Positions 1 to 9,576 of a DNA stretch of 64,000 nt are shown piece by piece; within the stretch, counting starts at the first letter, position 1; every line of letters begins with the position of its first letter. The position numbers and the translations under genes were made by a program. The DNA comes from Clostridium ganghwense (lineage in GTDB: Bacteria > Bacillota > Clostridia > Clostridiales > Clostridiaceae), in contig NZ_JAPQES010000004.1 in NCBI RefSeq assembly GCF_026735165.1, forward strand, positions 372,001 through 436,000, read 5' to 3'. The notes under the pieces are model-generated. The model worked only from the letters and a program-made list of their open reading frames with translations. It was not told where the DNA came from and made no database searches.

Positions 1-319
1 TATCTCCTACTTGAAAGATATCAGCTTTTATTTCGCTTCCAACTTCATATTCGTTGATATTTTCTAGTCTAAATTCTCTAACCATTCTCTTCAAAGAAGC
101 ACCTGCTTTAGCAAAATGTCCTTTTTTAGGTTTATTAGCTAATTTTTCTCTAATATCTTCAAATCCTACTTGTATAGCATTATATCCATCATTTTCTTCA
201 GTTTTCTTTTGGATTACTACACATGGTCCTGCTTCTACAACTGTAACTGGAATAACTTTACCATTTTCATCAAATATTTGAGTCATCCCAAGTTTTCTAC
301 CTAATATCGCTTTCTTCAT
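1..319 (-). CDS. rplC: 50S ribosomal protein L3 (partial, 3' end outside window)
   Basis: N-terminal 106 residues of ribosomal protein L3, an early-assembling 23S rRNA-binding protein that reaches toward the peptidyl transferase centre. The translation opens with [20 protein letters not shown], the characteristic L3 N-terminus. The ATG at 317-319 is preceded by a GGGAGG-type ribosome binding site around 326-333. It follows rpsJ by about 70 nt in the S10-operon order rpsJ-rplC and is presumably cotranscribed from the promoter near 890-918. The gene runs off the left window edge, so the C-terminal half is not seen. The family assignment is secure. Confidence 0.97.
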   Translation of the reverse strand, partial: MKKAILGRKLGMTQIFDENGKVIPVTVVEAGPCVVIQKKTEENDGYNAIQVGFEDIREKLANKPKKGHFAKAGASLKRMVREFRLENINEYEVGSEIKADIFQVGD

Positions 320-390
320 TCTGCGCACCTCCCTAAAATATTAGCGGATCACTTTTGGCAATCATAATATCTCATAATAACTTGTGATAA

Positions 391-699
391 TTATAGTTTT
401 ATTTCAATATCCACACCTGCTGGTAAATCTAATCTCATTAAAGCATCAACAGTCTTTGGTGATGGACTTAATATGTCAATAAGTCTTTTATGTGTTCTAA
501 TTTCGAATTGTTCTCTAGAATCTTTATATTTGTGAGTAGCTCTTAATATTGTAACTATATCTTTTTCTGTAGGTAGTGGTACTGGACCAGCTACTTTAGC
601 TCCTGTATTCTTTGCAGTTTCAACAATTTTCTCAGCTGATTGATCTAAAATATTGTGATCAAAAGCCTTTAATCTGATTCTTATTTTTTGACTTGCCAT
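391..699 (-). CDS. rpsJ: 30S ribosomal protein S10
   Basis: Ribosomal protein S10 (102 aa, normal family length), part of the 30S head and the NusB partner in antitermination. The sequence [20 protein letters not shown] is typical. An in-frame ATG lies 30 nt further upstream (729), but the AAGGAGGG ribosome binding site lies between the two ATGs and points to the start at 699. It is the first gene of the S10 operon, followed by rplC. It is separated from tuf1 by a terminator, a consensus promoter and a structured leader, so it forms its own transcription unit here. Confidence 0.97.
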   Translation of the reverse strand: MASQKIRIRLKAFDHNILDQSAEKIVETAKNTGAKVAGPVPLPTEKDIVTILRATHKYKDSREQFEIRTHKRLIDILSPSPKTVDALMRLDLPAGVDIEIKL

Positions 700-734
700 T
701 GTATTTCCCTCCTTTTCATTCCTCTTCAATTCAT

Positions 735-885
735 AGATGTAACATCAGTGTTGTGTAAACTGTTCCAGGTGTTGCATAGTTTACATAACACCGCCGCCTG
801 ATTCAAGATCAAGACATGCTCAGTCAAGAATACCCTGGATATCCCAGCAACCTCTTGCTTCATCGCTATCCTCGTGTCACAACTC
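735..885 (-). promoter_or_regulatory. S10-operon 5' leader with long perfect hairpin
   Basis: About 150 nt of untranslated RNA between the predicted start site and rpsJ. It contains a 14-bp stem (arms 748-761 and 778-791, one G-U pair, 16-nt loop) just before the rpsJ ribosome binding site. The hairpin and the GC content above the surrounding DNA suggest a conserved regulatory leader. By analogy with other ribosomal-protein operons it could bind a product of the operon. That role is inference: the E. coli L4 leader looks different. No uridine tract follows, so it is not an intrinsic terminator. Confidence 0.55.
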
Positions 886-889
886 TTAT

Positions 890-918
890 ATTGTATAATA
901 TTTTTTTTGTTTTGACAA
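890..918 (-). promoter_or_regulatory. Promoter of S10 operon
   Basis: On the minus strand TTGTCA (913-918) and TACAAT (890-895) are separated by exactly 17 nt, a good housekeeping sigma-A promoter. It lies between the tuf1 terminator and rpsJ. Confidence 0.7.
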
Positions 919-1001
919 GTATTTTTTAATTTTTATCGCAATTTCTTTCTATATTATTTATTATTAAATAAAAAATACTCTATTTAGCTTTTTTTCAATA
1001 G

Positions 1002-1031
1002 AAAAGGAGAAGGATTTTTCCTTCTCCTTTT
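1002..1031 (-). terminator. Terminator after tuf1
   Basis: A 12-bp perfect stem (arms 1002-1013 and 1020-1031, 6-nt loop) about 55 nt past the tuf1 stop codon, ending in a short T tract on the minus strand. It closes the str operon and separates it from the S10 promoter at 890-918. Confidence 0.75.
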
Positions 1032-1080
1032 GTCTTTATAAAGGCCTTTATTAAAATTCTTAATTATATTAAACTTTTAA

Positions 1081-2278
1081 GTTAAATTATTCTATTATAG
1101 TAGTAACAACTCCTGAACCTACTGTTCTTCCACCTTCTCTGATAGCGAATCTTAAGTTAGATTCCATTGCTACTGGTGTGATTAATTCAACTGTCATATC
1201 TATGTGGTCTCCTGGCATTACCATTTCTGCTCCGCCTGGTAATTCGATTGATCCTGTAACGTCTGTTGTTCTGAAATAGAATTGTGGTCTATATCCATTA
1301 AAGAATGGAGTATGTCTTCCACCTTCTTCTTTCTTTAATACGTATACTTGACCTACGAATTTTTTGTGTGGAGTTACTGTTCCTGGTTGTGCTAATACTT
1401 GACCTCTTTCGATTTCATCTCTTTGAACACCTCTTAATAATGCTCCGATGTTATCTCCAGCCATTGCTTCGTCAAGCATTTTTCTGAACATTTCTACTCC
1501 TGTACATGTTGTCTTTCCTATTTCTTCTTTCATTCCTACGATTTGTATTTCGTCTCCAACGTGAAGAATTCCTCTTTCAACTCTTCCTGTTGCAACTGTT
1601 CCTCTTCCTGTAATTGTGAATACATCTTCTACTGGCATTAGGAATGGTTGGTCAGTAGCTCTTTCTGGAGTTGGTATATATTCATCTACTGCATCCATTA
1701 AGTCAAATATGCATTGTTCTTCGCCATCTTCGATTGCTTTTAATGCTGATCCTGTTATTACTGGACAGTCATCTCCATCAAATCCATATTCGCTTAATAA
1801 TTCTCTTACTTCCATTTCTACTAATTCTAGTAATTCTGGATCATCTACTTGGTCTGATTTGTTTAAGAATACTACTATGTGGTTAACTCCTACTCTTGAT
1901 GCTAGTAGTATATGTTCTCTTGTTTGTGGCATTGGACCATCTGCTGCTGATACTACTAAGATAGCTCCATCCATTTGTGCTGCTCCTGTGATCATGTTCT
2001 TAACATAGTCAGCATGTCCTGGACAGTCAACGTGTGCATAGTGTCTGTTGTCTGTTTCGTATTCAACGTGTGCAGTGTTGATTGTTATTCCTCTTTCTTT
2101 TTCTTCTGGAGCTTTATCTATATCTTCATAGTTTTGTACTTCTGCTCCACCTTTTTTTGCTAATGCCATTGTTATAGCTGCTGTTGTTGTTGTTTTACCA
2201 TGGTCTACGTGACCTATTGTTCCTATGTTTACATGCGGTTTCGTTCTTTCAAACTTTTCTCTTGCCATTTTAAATTCC
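1081..2278 (-). repeat. Identical tuf repeat, copy 1
   Basis: About 1,198 bp matching 17171-18368 base for base, as far as I can read the two stretches side by side. Identity starts 6 nt past the stop codon and ends 10 nt upstream of the ATG, where the ribosome binding sites diverge. The flanks are unrelated, so homogenisation covers the coding region almost exactly. Confidence 0.9.
1087..2268 (-). CDS. tuf: Elongation factor Tu (copy 1, str operon)
   Basis: EF-Tu, 393 aa, the GTPase that delivers aminoacyl-tRNA to the ribosomal A site. The G1 motif GHVDHGKT is at residues 19-26; DCPGHADY (G3, near residue 80) and NKSD (G4, near 135) follow, then the two beta-barrel domains, ending VTTIIE. 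It follows fusA by 182 nt in the classical rpsL-rpsG-fusA-tuf order and ends at a strong terminator. It is identical at DNA level to the second copy at 17177-18358, which points to ongoing gene conversion. Confidence 0.98.
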   Translation of the reverse strand: MAREKFERTKPHVNIGTIGHVDHGKTTTTAAITMALAKKGGAEVQNYEDIDKAPEEKERGITINTAHVEYETDNRHYAHVDCPGHADYVKNMITGAAQMDGAILVVSAADGPMPQTREHILLASRVGVNHIVVFLNKSDQVDDPELLELVEMEVRELLSEYGFDGDDCPVITGSALKAIEDGEEQCIFDLMDAVDEYIPTPERATDQPFLMPVEDVFTITGRGTVATGRVERGILHVGDEIQIVGMKEEIGKTTCTGVEMFRKMLDEAMAGDNIGALLRGVQRDEIERGQVLAQPGTVTPHKKFVGQVYVLKKEEGGRHTPFFNGYRPQFYFRTTDVTGSIELPGGAEMVMPGDHIDMTVELITPVAMESNLRFAIREGGRTVGSGVVTTIIE

Positions 2279-2450
2279 CTCCTAAATTTTCAATTAATTT
2301 AAGTATTTTTATTTATAAAATTTATTTGACTTTAAATTTATGACATAAAATTTTTTTGTCTAGAATCATTTATTTTAAATCATTTATTTAAAACTCTAAT
2401 AATTTAGTTTTTATATTGAATTAAAGATTGTATTGAAATAAATAATCAAA

Positions 2451-4511
2451 TTATTTATTTCCTAAAACTTTATCTGCTATACTCTTTGGAACTTCTTCAT
2501 AGTGATCAAATTCCATACTGTATGTTCCTCTACCTTGTGTTCTTGATCTTAAAACAGTTGCATATCCAAACATTTCAGAAAGTGGAACATATGCTGTAAC
2601 AACTTGAGCACCTGCTCTTGGGTTCATTCCCTCTATTCTACCTCTTCTTGAGTTAACGTCACCCATTACATCTCCCATATATTCTTCTGGAACAACTACT
2701 TCAACCTTCATCATAGGTTCAAGTAATACAGGGGTTGCTTTAGCCATACCATTTTTGAACGCCATAGAACCAGCAATTTTGAATGCCATTTCTGATGAGT
2801 CAACATCATGGTAAGAACCATCATAACATTTAACCTTGAAATTAATAACTGGGTATCCACCTAATATACCGCTTTGTGAAGCTTGTTGAATTCCATTATC
2901 TACAGCTGGAACGTATTCTCTTGGAATAGCACCACCAACGATAGCATTTTCAAATTCATATTCACCTTCATGTGGTATCATTTCAATCCAGCAGTGTCCG
3001 AATTGTCCACGTCCACCAGATTGTCTTACAAATTTACCTTCAGCTTTAACAGCATTCTTAATAGTTTCTTTGTAAGCAACTTGTGGAGCACCAACATTAC
3101 ATTCAACTTTAAATTCTCTTTGAAGTCTATCAACTATGATTTCAAGGTGAAGTTCACCCATACCTTCTATAATTACTTGGCCTGTTTCTTGATCTGTAAA
3201 AGTTCTAAATGTAGGATCTTCTTCAGCAAGTTTAGCTAGTGCTATTCCCATTTTTTCTTGGCCTGCTTTAGTTTTTGGTTCTATCGCTACAGAAATAACT
3301 GGTTCTGGGAATTCCATACTTTCAAGAACTACTACTGATTTTTCATCACAAAGAGTGTCTCCAGTAGTTGTATTCTTAAGTCCAATTACAGCTCCTAATT
3401 CTCCTGCATATAACTCTTCAACTTCTTCTCTGTGGTTAGCATGCATTTTAACAAGTCTACCAATTCTTTCTTTCTTACCTTTGTTACTGTTTAATACATA
3501 GGTACCACTCGTCATTACTCCTGAGTATACTCTTGTGAATGCTAATTTACCAACAAATGGGTCAGTAGCAATCTTAAATGCTAATGCTGCTAAAGGTGCA
3601 TTATCGTCTGCTTCTCTTGATTCCTCTTCACCATCTTCATTTACACCCTTAATAGCTTCTATATCAAGTGGTGATGGCATATATGCAAGAACAGCATCTA
3701 GTAATTGTTGAACACCTTTATTTTTATATGCAGTACCACATAACACTGGTACTATTTCATTAGCTATAGTAGCTTTTCTTAATGCAGCATGAAGTTCTTC
3801 TTCAGTAATTTCTTCACCTTCAAGATATTTCATCATTAGTTCTTCATCTGTCTCAACTATAGCTTCTATCATTGAAGCTCTATATTCTTCTGCTTGATCT
3901 TTTAATTCGTCTGGAATTTCAACTTCTTCAAAGTTTACTCCTAACTCATGATCAAAGATGACAGCTTTATTTTTTACAAGGTCTACGTGTCCTTGATAAT
4001 TCTCTTCTTTTCCTATTGGAATTTGTATTGGCACTGCATTAGCATGTAATCTTTCTCTCATAGAAGATACTGACATGTAGAAATCAGCACCTAATATATC
4101 CATTTTATTTACGAATGCCATTCTTGGAACACTATATTTATCTGCCTGTCTCCATACTGTTTCAGTTTGAGGTTCAACTCCGCCCTTTGCATCTAATATA
4201 GTAACTGCACTGTCAAGTACTCTTAGTGATCTTTCAACCTCAACAGTAAAATCTACGTGTCCTGGTGTGTCTATAATGTTAACTTGATGTTCTTTCCAGA
4301 AACAAGTAGTTGCCGCAGAAGTAATTGTAATACCTCTTTCTTGTTCTTGAACCATCCAGTCCATAGTAGCTGCACCTTCGTGAGTTTCACCAATCTTATG
4401 TGTTTTACCTGTGTAGAATAATATACGCTCTGTTGCTGTAGTTTTACCAGCATCAATGTGAGCCATTATTCCGATGTTACGGAATTTTTTTAATGGGTAT
4501 TGTCTAGCCAC
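2451..4511 (-). CDS. fusA: Elongation factor G
   Basis: EF-G, 686 aa, the GTPase that drives ribosomal translocation and, with RRF, recycling. The G1 motif AHIDAGKT is at residues 17-24; DTPGHVDF (near 80-88) and NKMD (near 135) follow, then domains II-V ending with a normal EF-G C-terminus. The length is right for the family. It lies between rpsG and tuf1. A 16-bp hairpin (4574-4611) in the rpsG-fusA spacer may set relative expression of the ribosomal proteins and the factor. Confidence 0.98.
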   Translation of the reverse strand: MARQYPLKKFRNIGIMAHIDAGKTTATERILFYTGKTHKIGETHEGAATMDWMVQEQERGITITSAATTCFWKEHQVNIIDTPGHVDFTVEVERSLRVLDSAVTILDAKGGVEPQTETVWRQADKYSVPRMAFVNKMDILGADFYMSVSSMRERLHANAVPIQIPIGKEENYQGHVDLVKNKAVIFDHELGVNFEEVEIPDELKDQAEEYRASMIEAIVETDEELMMKYLEGEEITEEELHAALRKATIANEIVPVLCGTAYKNKGVQQLLDAVLAYMPSPLDIEAIKGVNEDGEEESREADDNAPLAALAFKIATDPFVGKLAFTRVYSGVMTSGTYVLNSNKGKKERIGRLVKMHANHREEVEELYAGELGAVIGLKNTTTGDTLCDEKSVVVLESMEFPEPVISVAIEPKTKAGQEKMGIALAKLAEEDPTFRTFTDQETGQVIIEGMGELHLEIIVDRLQREFKVECNVGAPQVAYKETIKNAVKAEGKFVRQSGGRGQFGHCWIEMIPHEGEYEFENAIVGGAIPREYVPAVDNGIQQASQSGILGGYPVINFKVKCYDGSYHDVDSSEMAFKIAGSMAFKNGMAKATPVLLEPMMKVEVVVPEEYMGDVMGDVNSRRGRIEGMNPRAGAQVVTAYVPLSEMFGYATVLRSRTQGRGTYSMEFDHYEEVPKSIADKVLGNK

Positions 4512-4573
4512 TCTTTTTTCCTCCTCCCAATAAGTAAATTACTTTATTTATCTAAAGTTAAAATTTATAATTG

Positions 4574-4611
4574 GATAAAACTGTTTTGGTAACATCCAAA
4601 ACAGTTTTATC
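4574..4611 (-). promoter_or_regulatory. Perfect hairpin between rpsG and fusA
   Basis: Inverted repeat with 16-nt perfect arms (4574-4589 and 4596-4611) and a 6-nt loop, in the 118-nt spacer. On the minus strand the 3' arm contains TTTTAT but no long T tract follows, so it is more likely a partial attenuator, processing site or mRNA-stability element than a full terminator. Confidence 0.6.
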
Positions 4612-4629
4612 ATTAAATTTAAATTTTTA

Positions 4630-5100
4630 CTAATATCTATAGTGTGCGAATGCTTTATTAGCTTCTGCCATTTTGTGAGTATCTTCTCTCTTCTTAACAG
4701 CCGCACCAGTGTTATTAGCAGCATCTATTAATTCTCCTGCTAATCTTTCTCTCATGTACTTTTCGCCTCTTTTGCTAGCAGCTGCAACAATCCATCTTAT
4801 TCCTAAAGTCTGTCTTCTTTCTGTTCTAACTTCTATAGGAACTTGATAAGTAGCTCCACCTATTCTTCTTGCTTTTACTTCTAACAATGGCATAACATTG
4901 TTCATTGCTTCTTCAAAAGCTTCCATAGCTTCTTTCCCTGTTTTTTCTCCAAGTATAGCAAATGCATCATAGCATATTTTTTGTGCTAATCCTTTTTTAC
5001 CATCTTGCATTACAGAGTTGATAAGTTTTGAAACGACTTCACTATTGTACATTGGATCAGGTAATACTTCTCTTTTAGGTGTAAATCCTTTTCTTGGCAC
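4630..5100 (-). CDS. rpsG: 30S ribosomal protein S7
   Basis: S7, 156 aa, primary binder of the 16S rRNA 3' major domain, which forms part of the E site. The start is the GTG at 5100: it gives the universal N-terminus MPRKGF and the exact family length, and it follows the AAGGAGGG ribosome binding site by the right spacing. An upstream ATG at 5127 would place that site inside the coding sequence. PMYNSEVV and the [11 protein letters not shown] segment are hallmark S7 sequence. It lies between rpsL and fusA in the str operon. Confidence 0.97.
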   Translation of the reverse strand: MPRKGFTPKREVLPDPMYNSEVVSKLINSVMQDGKKGLAQKICYDAFAILGEKTGKEAMEAFEEAMNNVMPLLEVKARRIGGATYQVPIEVRTERRQTLGIRWIVAAASKRGEKYMRERLAGELIDAANNTGAAVKKREDTHKMAEANKAFAHYRY

Positions 5101-5222
5101 TTTTCTTCCCTCCTTAACTTTTAACATTTAATTCATAGGTACTCGGCAATTCCACCGTAAAGCGCTCTCTTCTGCAAAATATCTATATAAATGCTGAAGA
5201 CATAGCACTATTTTCAAATAAA

Positions 5223-5600
5223 TTATTTTTGTTTTGGTCTCTTTGCACCATACTTTGATCTTGATTGCATTCTGTTAGCCACACCAGCTGCATCTAATGC
5301 ACCTCTAACTATGTGGTATCTAACCCCTGGAAGGTCTTTAACTCTTCCACCTCTTATTAAAACAACACTGTGCTCTTGTAGGTTATGTCCTACACCTGGA
5401 ATATAAGCACTAACTTCGAATCCATTTGTAAGTCTTACTCTAGCAACCTTTCTTAGGGCTGAGTTTGGTTTCTTAGGAGTTGTAGTTTTAACAACTGTAC
5501 ATACTCCTCTTTTTTGTGGACATTGTTTTAATGCAGGTGATGTTGACTTAGTCTCAGCAGTCTTTCTTCCTTTTCTTACTAGTTGGTTAATTGTTGGCAT
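5223..5600 (-). CDS. rpsL: 30S ribosomal protein S12
   Basis: S12, 125 aa, the decoding-centre protein and classical site of streptomycin resistance. It shows [12 protein letters not shown], the KKPNSALRK segment around the Lys that mutates to resistance, and [13 protein letters not shown]. Resistance positions look wild type: KPNSA is intact, and so is the second loop ([12 protein letters not shown]). It is the second gene of the L7Ae-rpsL-rpsG-fusA-tuf unit. Confidence 0.98.
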   Translation of the reverse strand: MPTINQLVRKGRKTAETKSTSPALKQCPQKRGVCTVVKTTTPKKPNSALRKVARVRLTNGFEVSAYIPGVGHNLQEHSVVLIRGGRVKDLPGVRYHIVRGALDAAGVANRMQSRSKYGAKRPKQK

Positions 5601-5654
5601 TTTTCCACCTCCTCTAATTTAATAAATGCTATATAAATTTTTGTTGTTAACCAA

Positions 5655-5897
5655 TTATTTGTCCAGAACTAGCACAACTGATGCTCCTACATCTATTCCG
5701 CAAACCTTACCTAGTTCCTTCATTGTATCTATAAAAACAATTTTAAGAGATTGCTCATTGGCCAATTCTATTAGTGGATTAACTAACTTAATATCTGCAT
5801 CTTTAGCAACATATAAAAGCTGTCCATCGCCATTTTTCATATGTTTTAAAGTTTGCTTTAAACCAATGACCTTCTGGCCTTCAAGCCGGCTAAACAT
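5655..5897 (-). CDS. L7Ae/YbxF-family RNA-binding ribosomal-like protein
   Basis: 80-aa protein of the L7Ae/L30e/S12e/Gadd45 fold, which binds kink-turn RNA. It corresponds to YbxF of Bacillus subtilis, encoded at the same place between rpoC and rpsL. The KNGDGQLLYVAKDAD segment and the C-terminal GIDVGASVVLV strand match the fold. The ATG follows a GGAGGGGG ribosome binding site. It is the first gene after a consensus promoter (5980-6008), so it leads the str operon. Its physiological partner RNA is not established. Confidence 0.9.
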   Translation of the reverse strand: MFSRLEGQKVIGLKQTLKHMKNGDGQLLYVAKDADIKLVNPLIELANEQSLKIVFIDTMKELGKVCGIDVGASVVLVLDK

Positions 5898-5922
5898 TGT
5901 AGACCCCCCTCAAAACATCATG

Positions 5923-5954
5923 TTAGAGACAAAGCTTTAAATCTTCGTCTCTAA
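5923..5954 (-). promoter_or_regulatory. Hairpin in leader of the L7Ae-like gene
   Basis: A 12-bp stem with one G-U pair (arms 5923-5934 and 5943-5954) between the promoter at 5980-6008 and the ribosome binding site. No T tract follows. It may be a binding or stability element. Since the first gene encodes an RNA-binding protein, feedback is possible but unproven. Confidence 0.45.
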
Positions 5955-5979
5955 TCATATTATAATACACACAAAATGT

Positions 5980-6008
5980 ATTTTATCATTTTACTTTACT
6001 TGTGTCAA
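5980..6008 (-). promoter_or_regulatory. Promoter of L7Ae-rpsL-rpsG-fusA-tuf unit
   Basis: Minus-strand TTGACA (6003-6008), 17-nt spacer, TAAAAT (5980-5985). A consensus -35 places an internal promoter between rpoC and the str operon. A TATAAT-like hexamer slightly downstream could be an alternative -10. Confidence 0.75.
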
Positions 6009-6019
6009 TAAAATCAATA

Positions 6020-9000
6020 TTAAGCTTCATTAATATTTGTTAAATCTTCTTGTTCTTTATTAACTTCTGTATTTAATTTTAGTGCTCTATATCTCATCAT
6101 TCCAGTTCCAGCAGGAATTAGTTTACCTATTAATACATTTTCTTTTAATCCCATTAGTGGATCAACTTTTCCTTTAATAGCCGCATCAGTAAGTACTCTT
6201 GTAGTCTCTTGGAAAGAAGCTGCAGATAAGAATGAATCTGTTGCAAGTGCAGCTTTAGTGATTCCTAGTAATGCAATATCACCAGTAGCTGGTTCTCCAC
6301 CTTGTTCTTCAACATCTTTATTTTTTGACTGAAAATCAAATATGTCTACTAATGTTCCTGGAAGCAACTCAGTGTCTCCAGATTCTCTTATTTTAACTTT
6401 TCTAGTCATTTGTCTTACAACAACTTCTAAGTGCTTATCATTAATATCAACACCTTGAAGTCTATATACCTTTTGTACTTCAGATAAAAGATAATTCTTA
6501 ACTTCTTTAGCACCTTTAATGGCTAAAATATCGTGTGGATTTACAGAACCTTGGGTAATTTCATCACCAGCTTCAATTCTTTGTCCGTTAGCAACTCTTA
6601 TTCTTGAACCAAAAGGTATATCATAAGATTTATCTTCTCCAGAATCATCTGTTACATGGATAATTCTCTTTTTCTTAGTTTCTTCAATTCTTACAGTACC
6701 AGCAACTTCACTTATTATCGCAAGACCCTTTGGTTTTCTTGCTTCAAATAATTCTTCAACTCTAGGAAGACCTTGAGTTATATCTGCTCCAGCAACTCCA
6801 CCTGTATGGAATGTTCTCATTGTAAGCTGAGTTCCTGGTTCACCAATTGATTGTGCTGCAATTATACCTACAGATTCTCCAATATTTATTTTTTTAGCTG
6901 TAGCCATGTTCATACCATAACACTTAGCACAAACTCCGTGTTTTGATTTACATGTAAATACAGATCTTATCTTAACATTTTTAACGCCCACAGATTCTAC
7001 TTTTTCGGCTATATCTCCATCCATATAAGTATCTTTCTCAACTATAACTTCTCCAGTTGATGGATTTAGTATATCTTCAGCAGTATATCTTCCTGTAAGT
7101 CTTTCGCTTAATGGCTCAATTATTTCATTTCCTTCTTTAATTTCTATAACTTCATACCCTTCTGTAGTTCCACAATCTTCCTCTCTAACTATAACATCTT
7201 GACTTACATCTACAAGTCTTCTAGTTAGATATCCCGAATCTGCAGTCTTAAGAGCTGTATCAGCATTACCTTTTCTAGCTCCGTGAGTTGAAAGGAAGTA
7301 CTCTAATACGTCAAGTCCTTCTCTGAAGGATGCCTTGATAGGTAATTCTATAATCTTACCAGATGGATTAGCCATAAGTCCTCTCATACCAGCTAATTGT
7401 TTAATCTGTGACTTAGATCCTCTGGCTCCTGAATCAGCCATCATGAATATATTATTAAATTTATCAAGGTTATCCATTAAAGCGTTGGCAACGTCTTCTG
7501 TTGTTTGAGTCCATTTTTCTATTACTCTTTCATATCTTTCGTCTTCAGATATGAATCCTCTTCTAAACATCTTTTCAATTTTATCTACAGCAACCTCTGT
7601 ATTTGAAATTAATTTAACTTTGCTTTCAGGAACAGTCATATCTGATACAGAAATAGTAATAGCTCCTATAGTAGAATAATGATATCCTTTTGCCTTTATT
7701 TTATCAAGCATTATAGATGTTATAGTTGCACCATACTTGTTATAACACTTATCTACTATTTTCCCTAAGTTTTTCTTACTAACTAAGAAATCAACTTCCA
7801 TTTTAAATTCATTTTCTGGCTTACTTCTATCTACAAAGCCTAAATCTTGAGGTATTGCTTCATTAAAGATTAATTTTCCTGGTGTAGTTTCAATTATTCC
7901 ACTAACAACTTTTCCATCCTTAACTTTAGACATTTTAACTTTTATTTTAGCATGCACATCTATATCCTTTAATTGATATGCTATAAGCACCTCTTCAACA
8001 CTAGAGAATCCTCTTCCTTCTCCTTTGGCTCCGTCCTTATCTAACGTTAGATAATACGAACCTAAAACCATATCTTGAGTAGGTACACATACTGGTTTAC
8101 CATCAGATGGTTTCATTATGTTATTAGCAGCAAGCATTAAGAATCTCGCCTCTGATTGAGCTTCAACCGAAAGTGGTACGTGTACCGCCATTTGGTCACC
8201 GTCAAAGTCAGCATTATATGCAGTACATACTAATGGATGAAGCTTTATAGCTTTACCTTCAACTAATACTGGTTGGAATGCTTGAATACCAAGTCTATGA
8301 AGAGTAGGTGCACGATTTAAAAGTACTGGATGCTCTGAAATAACATCTTCAAGTACATCCCAAACTTGAGGCATTACTCTTTCTACCATCTTTTTGGAAC
8401 TCTTTATGTTATGTGCAGCTCCACTTTCAACTAATTTTTTCATAACAAATGGTTTGAATAATTCAAGTGCCATTTCTTTTGGAAGACCGCATTGATACAT
8501 CTTAAGTTCAGGTCCTACAACAATAACCGAACGTCCTGAGTAGTCAACACGCTTACCTAATAAGTTTTGTCTAAATCTTCCTTGTTTACCTTTTAGCATA
8601 TCTGATAATGATTTTAACGGTCTGTTTCCTGGTCCAGTAACAGGTCTTCCACGTCTTCCATTATCTATAAGTGCATCCACTGCTTCTTGAAGCATTCTCT
8701 TTTCATTTCTTACTATGATATCAGGAGCACCTAAATCTAAAAGCTTCTTTAATCTATTATTTCTGTTTATAACTCTTCTATATAAATCATTCAAATCTGA
8801 TGTAGCAAATCTACCTCCGTCTAATTGAACCATAGGTCTTAAATCTGGAGGTATTACTGGTATAACATCAATAATCATCCAGTCAGGTCTATTTCTAGAT
8901 TTTCTAAAAGATTCTACAACCTCTAGTCTTCTTATAGTTCTAACCTTTTTCTGACCTGTGCTAGTCTTTAATCCTTCTTTTAATTCTGTAGCTAACTGTT

Positions 9001-9556
9001 CTAAATCAATTTCTTCTAGTAATTGTTTTACAGCTTCAGCACCCATTCCAGCTACAAAACTTTCTTCTCCATATTTGTCAACGCTTTCTCTATACTCTTT
9101 TTCACTCAATAGTTGTTTCTTTAATAGTGGAGTTTCTTTAGGATCTAAAACAACATATGATGCAAAGTATAATACTTTTTCTAGAGATCTTGGTGACATA
9201 TCAAGAATAAGTCCCATACGTGATGGTATACCTTTAAAATACCATATGTGTGATACAGGAGCTGCAAGCTCTATATGACCCATTCTTTCACGTCTAACTT
9301 TGGATTTTGTAACTTCAACCCCACATCTGTCACATACTATTCCTTTATATCTAACTCTTTTATATTTACCACAATGACATTCCCAGTCTTTTATAGGTCC
9401 AAATATTCTTTCACAAAACAATCCATCTTTTTCTGGCTTAAGTGTTCTATAATTAATAGTTTCAGGTTTTTTTACTTCTCCTCTTGACCATTCTCTAATT
9501 TGCTCTGGTGAAGCTAACCCTATTTGCAAGGCCTCAAAATTATTTAATTCTATCAA
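6020..9556 (-). CDS. rpoC: RNA polymerase beta' subunit
   Basis: Beta' subunit, 1,178 aa. The N-terminal zinc site is seen as [20 protein letters not shown] and the catalytic Mg loop as NADFDGDQM. The second zinc site lies in [13 protein letters not shown] and the trigger-loop region is intact. The chosen start is the TTG at 9556: the GGAGGGAGG site ends 8 nt before it and the product starts at [12 protein letters not shown], as in relatives (B. subtilis rpoC also uses TTG). The ATG at 9577, which overlaps the rpoB stop codon, would put that ribosome binding site inside the gene. It follows rpoB directly. Confidence 0.97.
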   Translation of the reverse strand: MIELNNFEALQIGLASPEQIREWSRGEVKKPETINYRTLKPEKDGLFCERIFGPIKDWECHCGKYKRVRYKGIVCDRCGVEVTKSKVRRERMGHIELAAPVSHIWYFKGIPSRMGLILDMSPRSLEKVLYFASYVVLDPKETPLLKKQLLSEKEYRESVDKYGEESFVAGMGAEAVKQLLEEIDLEQLATELKEGLKTSTGQKKVRTIRRLEVVESFRKSRNRPDWMIIDVIPVIPPDLRPMVQLDGGRFATSDLNDLYRRVINRNNRLKKLLDLGAPDIIVRNEKRMLQEAVDALIDNGRRGRPVTGPGNRPLKSLSDMLKGKQGRFRQNLLGKRVDYSGRSVIVVGPELKMYQCGLPKEMALELFKPFVMKKLVESGAAHNIKSSKKMVERVMPQVWDVLEDVISEHPVLLNRAPTLHRLGIQAFQPVLVEGKAIKLHPLVCTAYNADFDGDQMAVHVPLSVEAQSEARFLMLAANNIMKPSDGKPVCVPTQDMVLGSYYLTLDKDGAKGEGRGFSSVEEVLIAYQLKDIDVHAKIKVKMSKVKDGKVVSGIIETTPGKLIFNEAIPQDLGFVDRSKPENEFKMEVDFLVSKKNLGKIVDKCYNKYGATITSIMLDKIKAKGYHYSTIGAITISVSDMTVPESKVKLISNTEVAVDKIEKMFRRGFISEDERYERVIEKWTQTTEDVANALMDNLDKFNNIFMMADSGARGSKSQIKQLAGMRGLMANPSGKIIELPIKASFREGLDVLEYFLSTHGARKGNADTALKTADSGYLTRRLVDVSQDVIVREEDCGTTEGYEVIEIKEGNEIIEPLSERLTGRYTAEDILNPSTGEVIVEKDTYMDGDIAEKVESVGVKNVKIRSVFTCKSKHGVCAKCYGMNMATAKKINIGESVGIIAAQSIGEPGTQLTMRTFHTGGVAGADITQGLPRVEELFEARKPKGLAIISEVAGTVRIEETKKKRIIHVTDDSGEDKSYDIPFGSRIRVANGQRIEAGDEITQGSVNPHDILAIKGAKEVKNYLLSEVQKVYRLQGVDINDKHLEVVVRQMTRKVKIRESGDTELLPGTLVDIFDFQSKNKDVEEQGGEPATGDIALLGITKAALATDSFLSAASFQETTRVLTDAAIKGKVDPLMGLKENVLIGKLIPAGTGMMRYRALKLNTEVNKEQEDLTNINEA

Positions 9557-9576
9557 GGGTAAATCCTCCCTCCACA

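Noticed and set aside
1305-2163. Leucine/isoleucine-rich and Ser/Thr-rich plus-strand frames opposite tuf
   Set aside because: Repeated exactly at copy 2 because the DNA is identical; they are antisense shadows of EF-Tu with no ribosome binding sites.
2279-2450. Independent promoter for tuf1 in the fusA-tuf spacer
   Set aside because: Only weak hexamers (TAGACA with a poor -10) could be found in AT-rich sequence.
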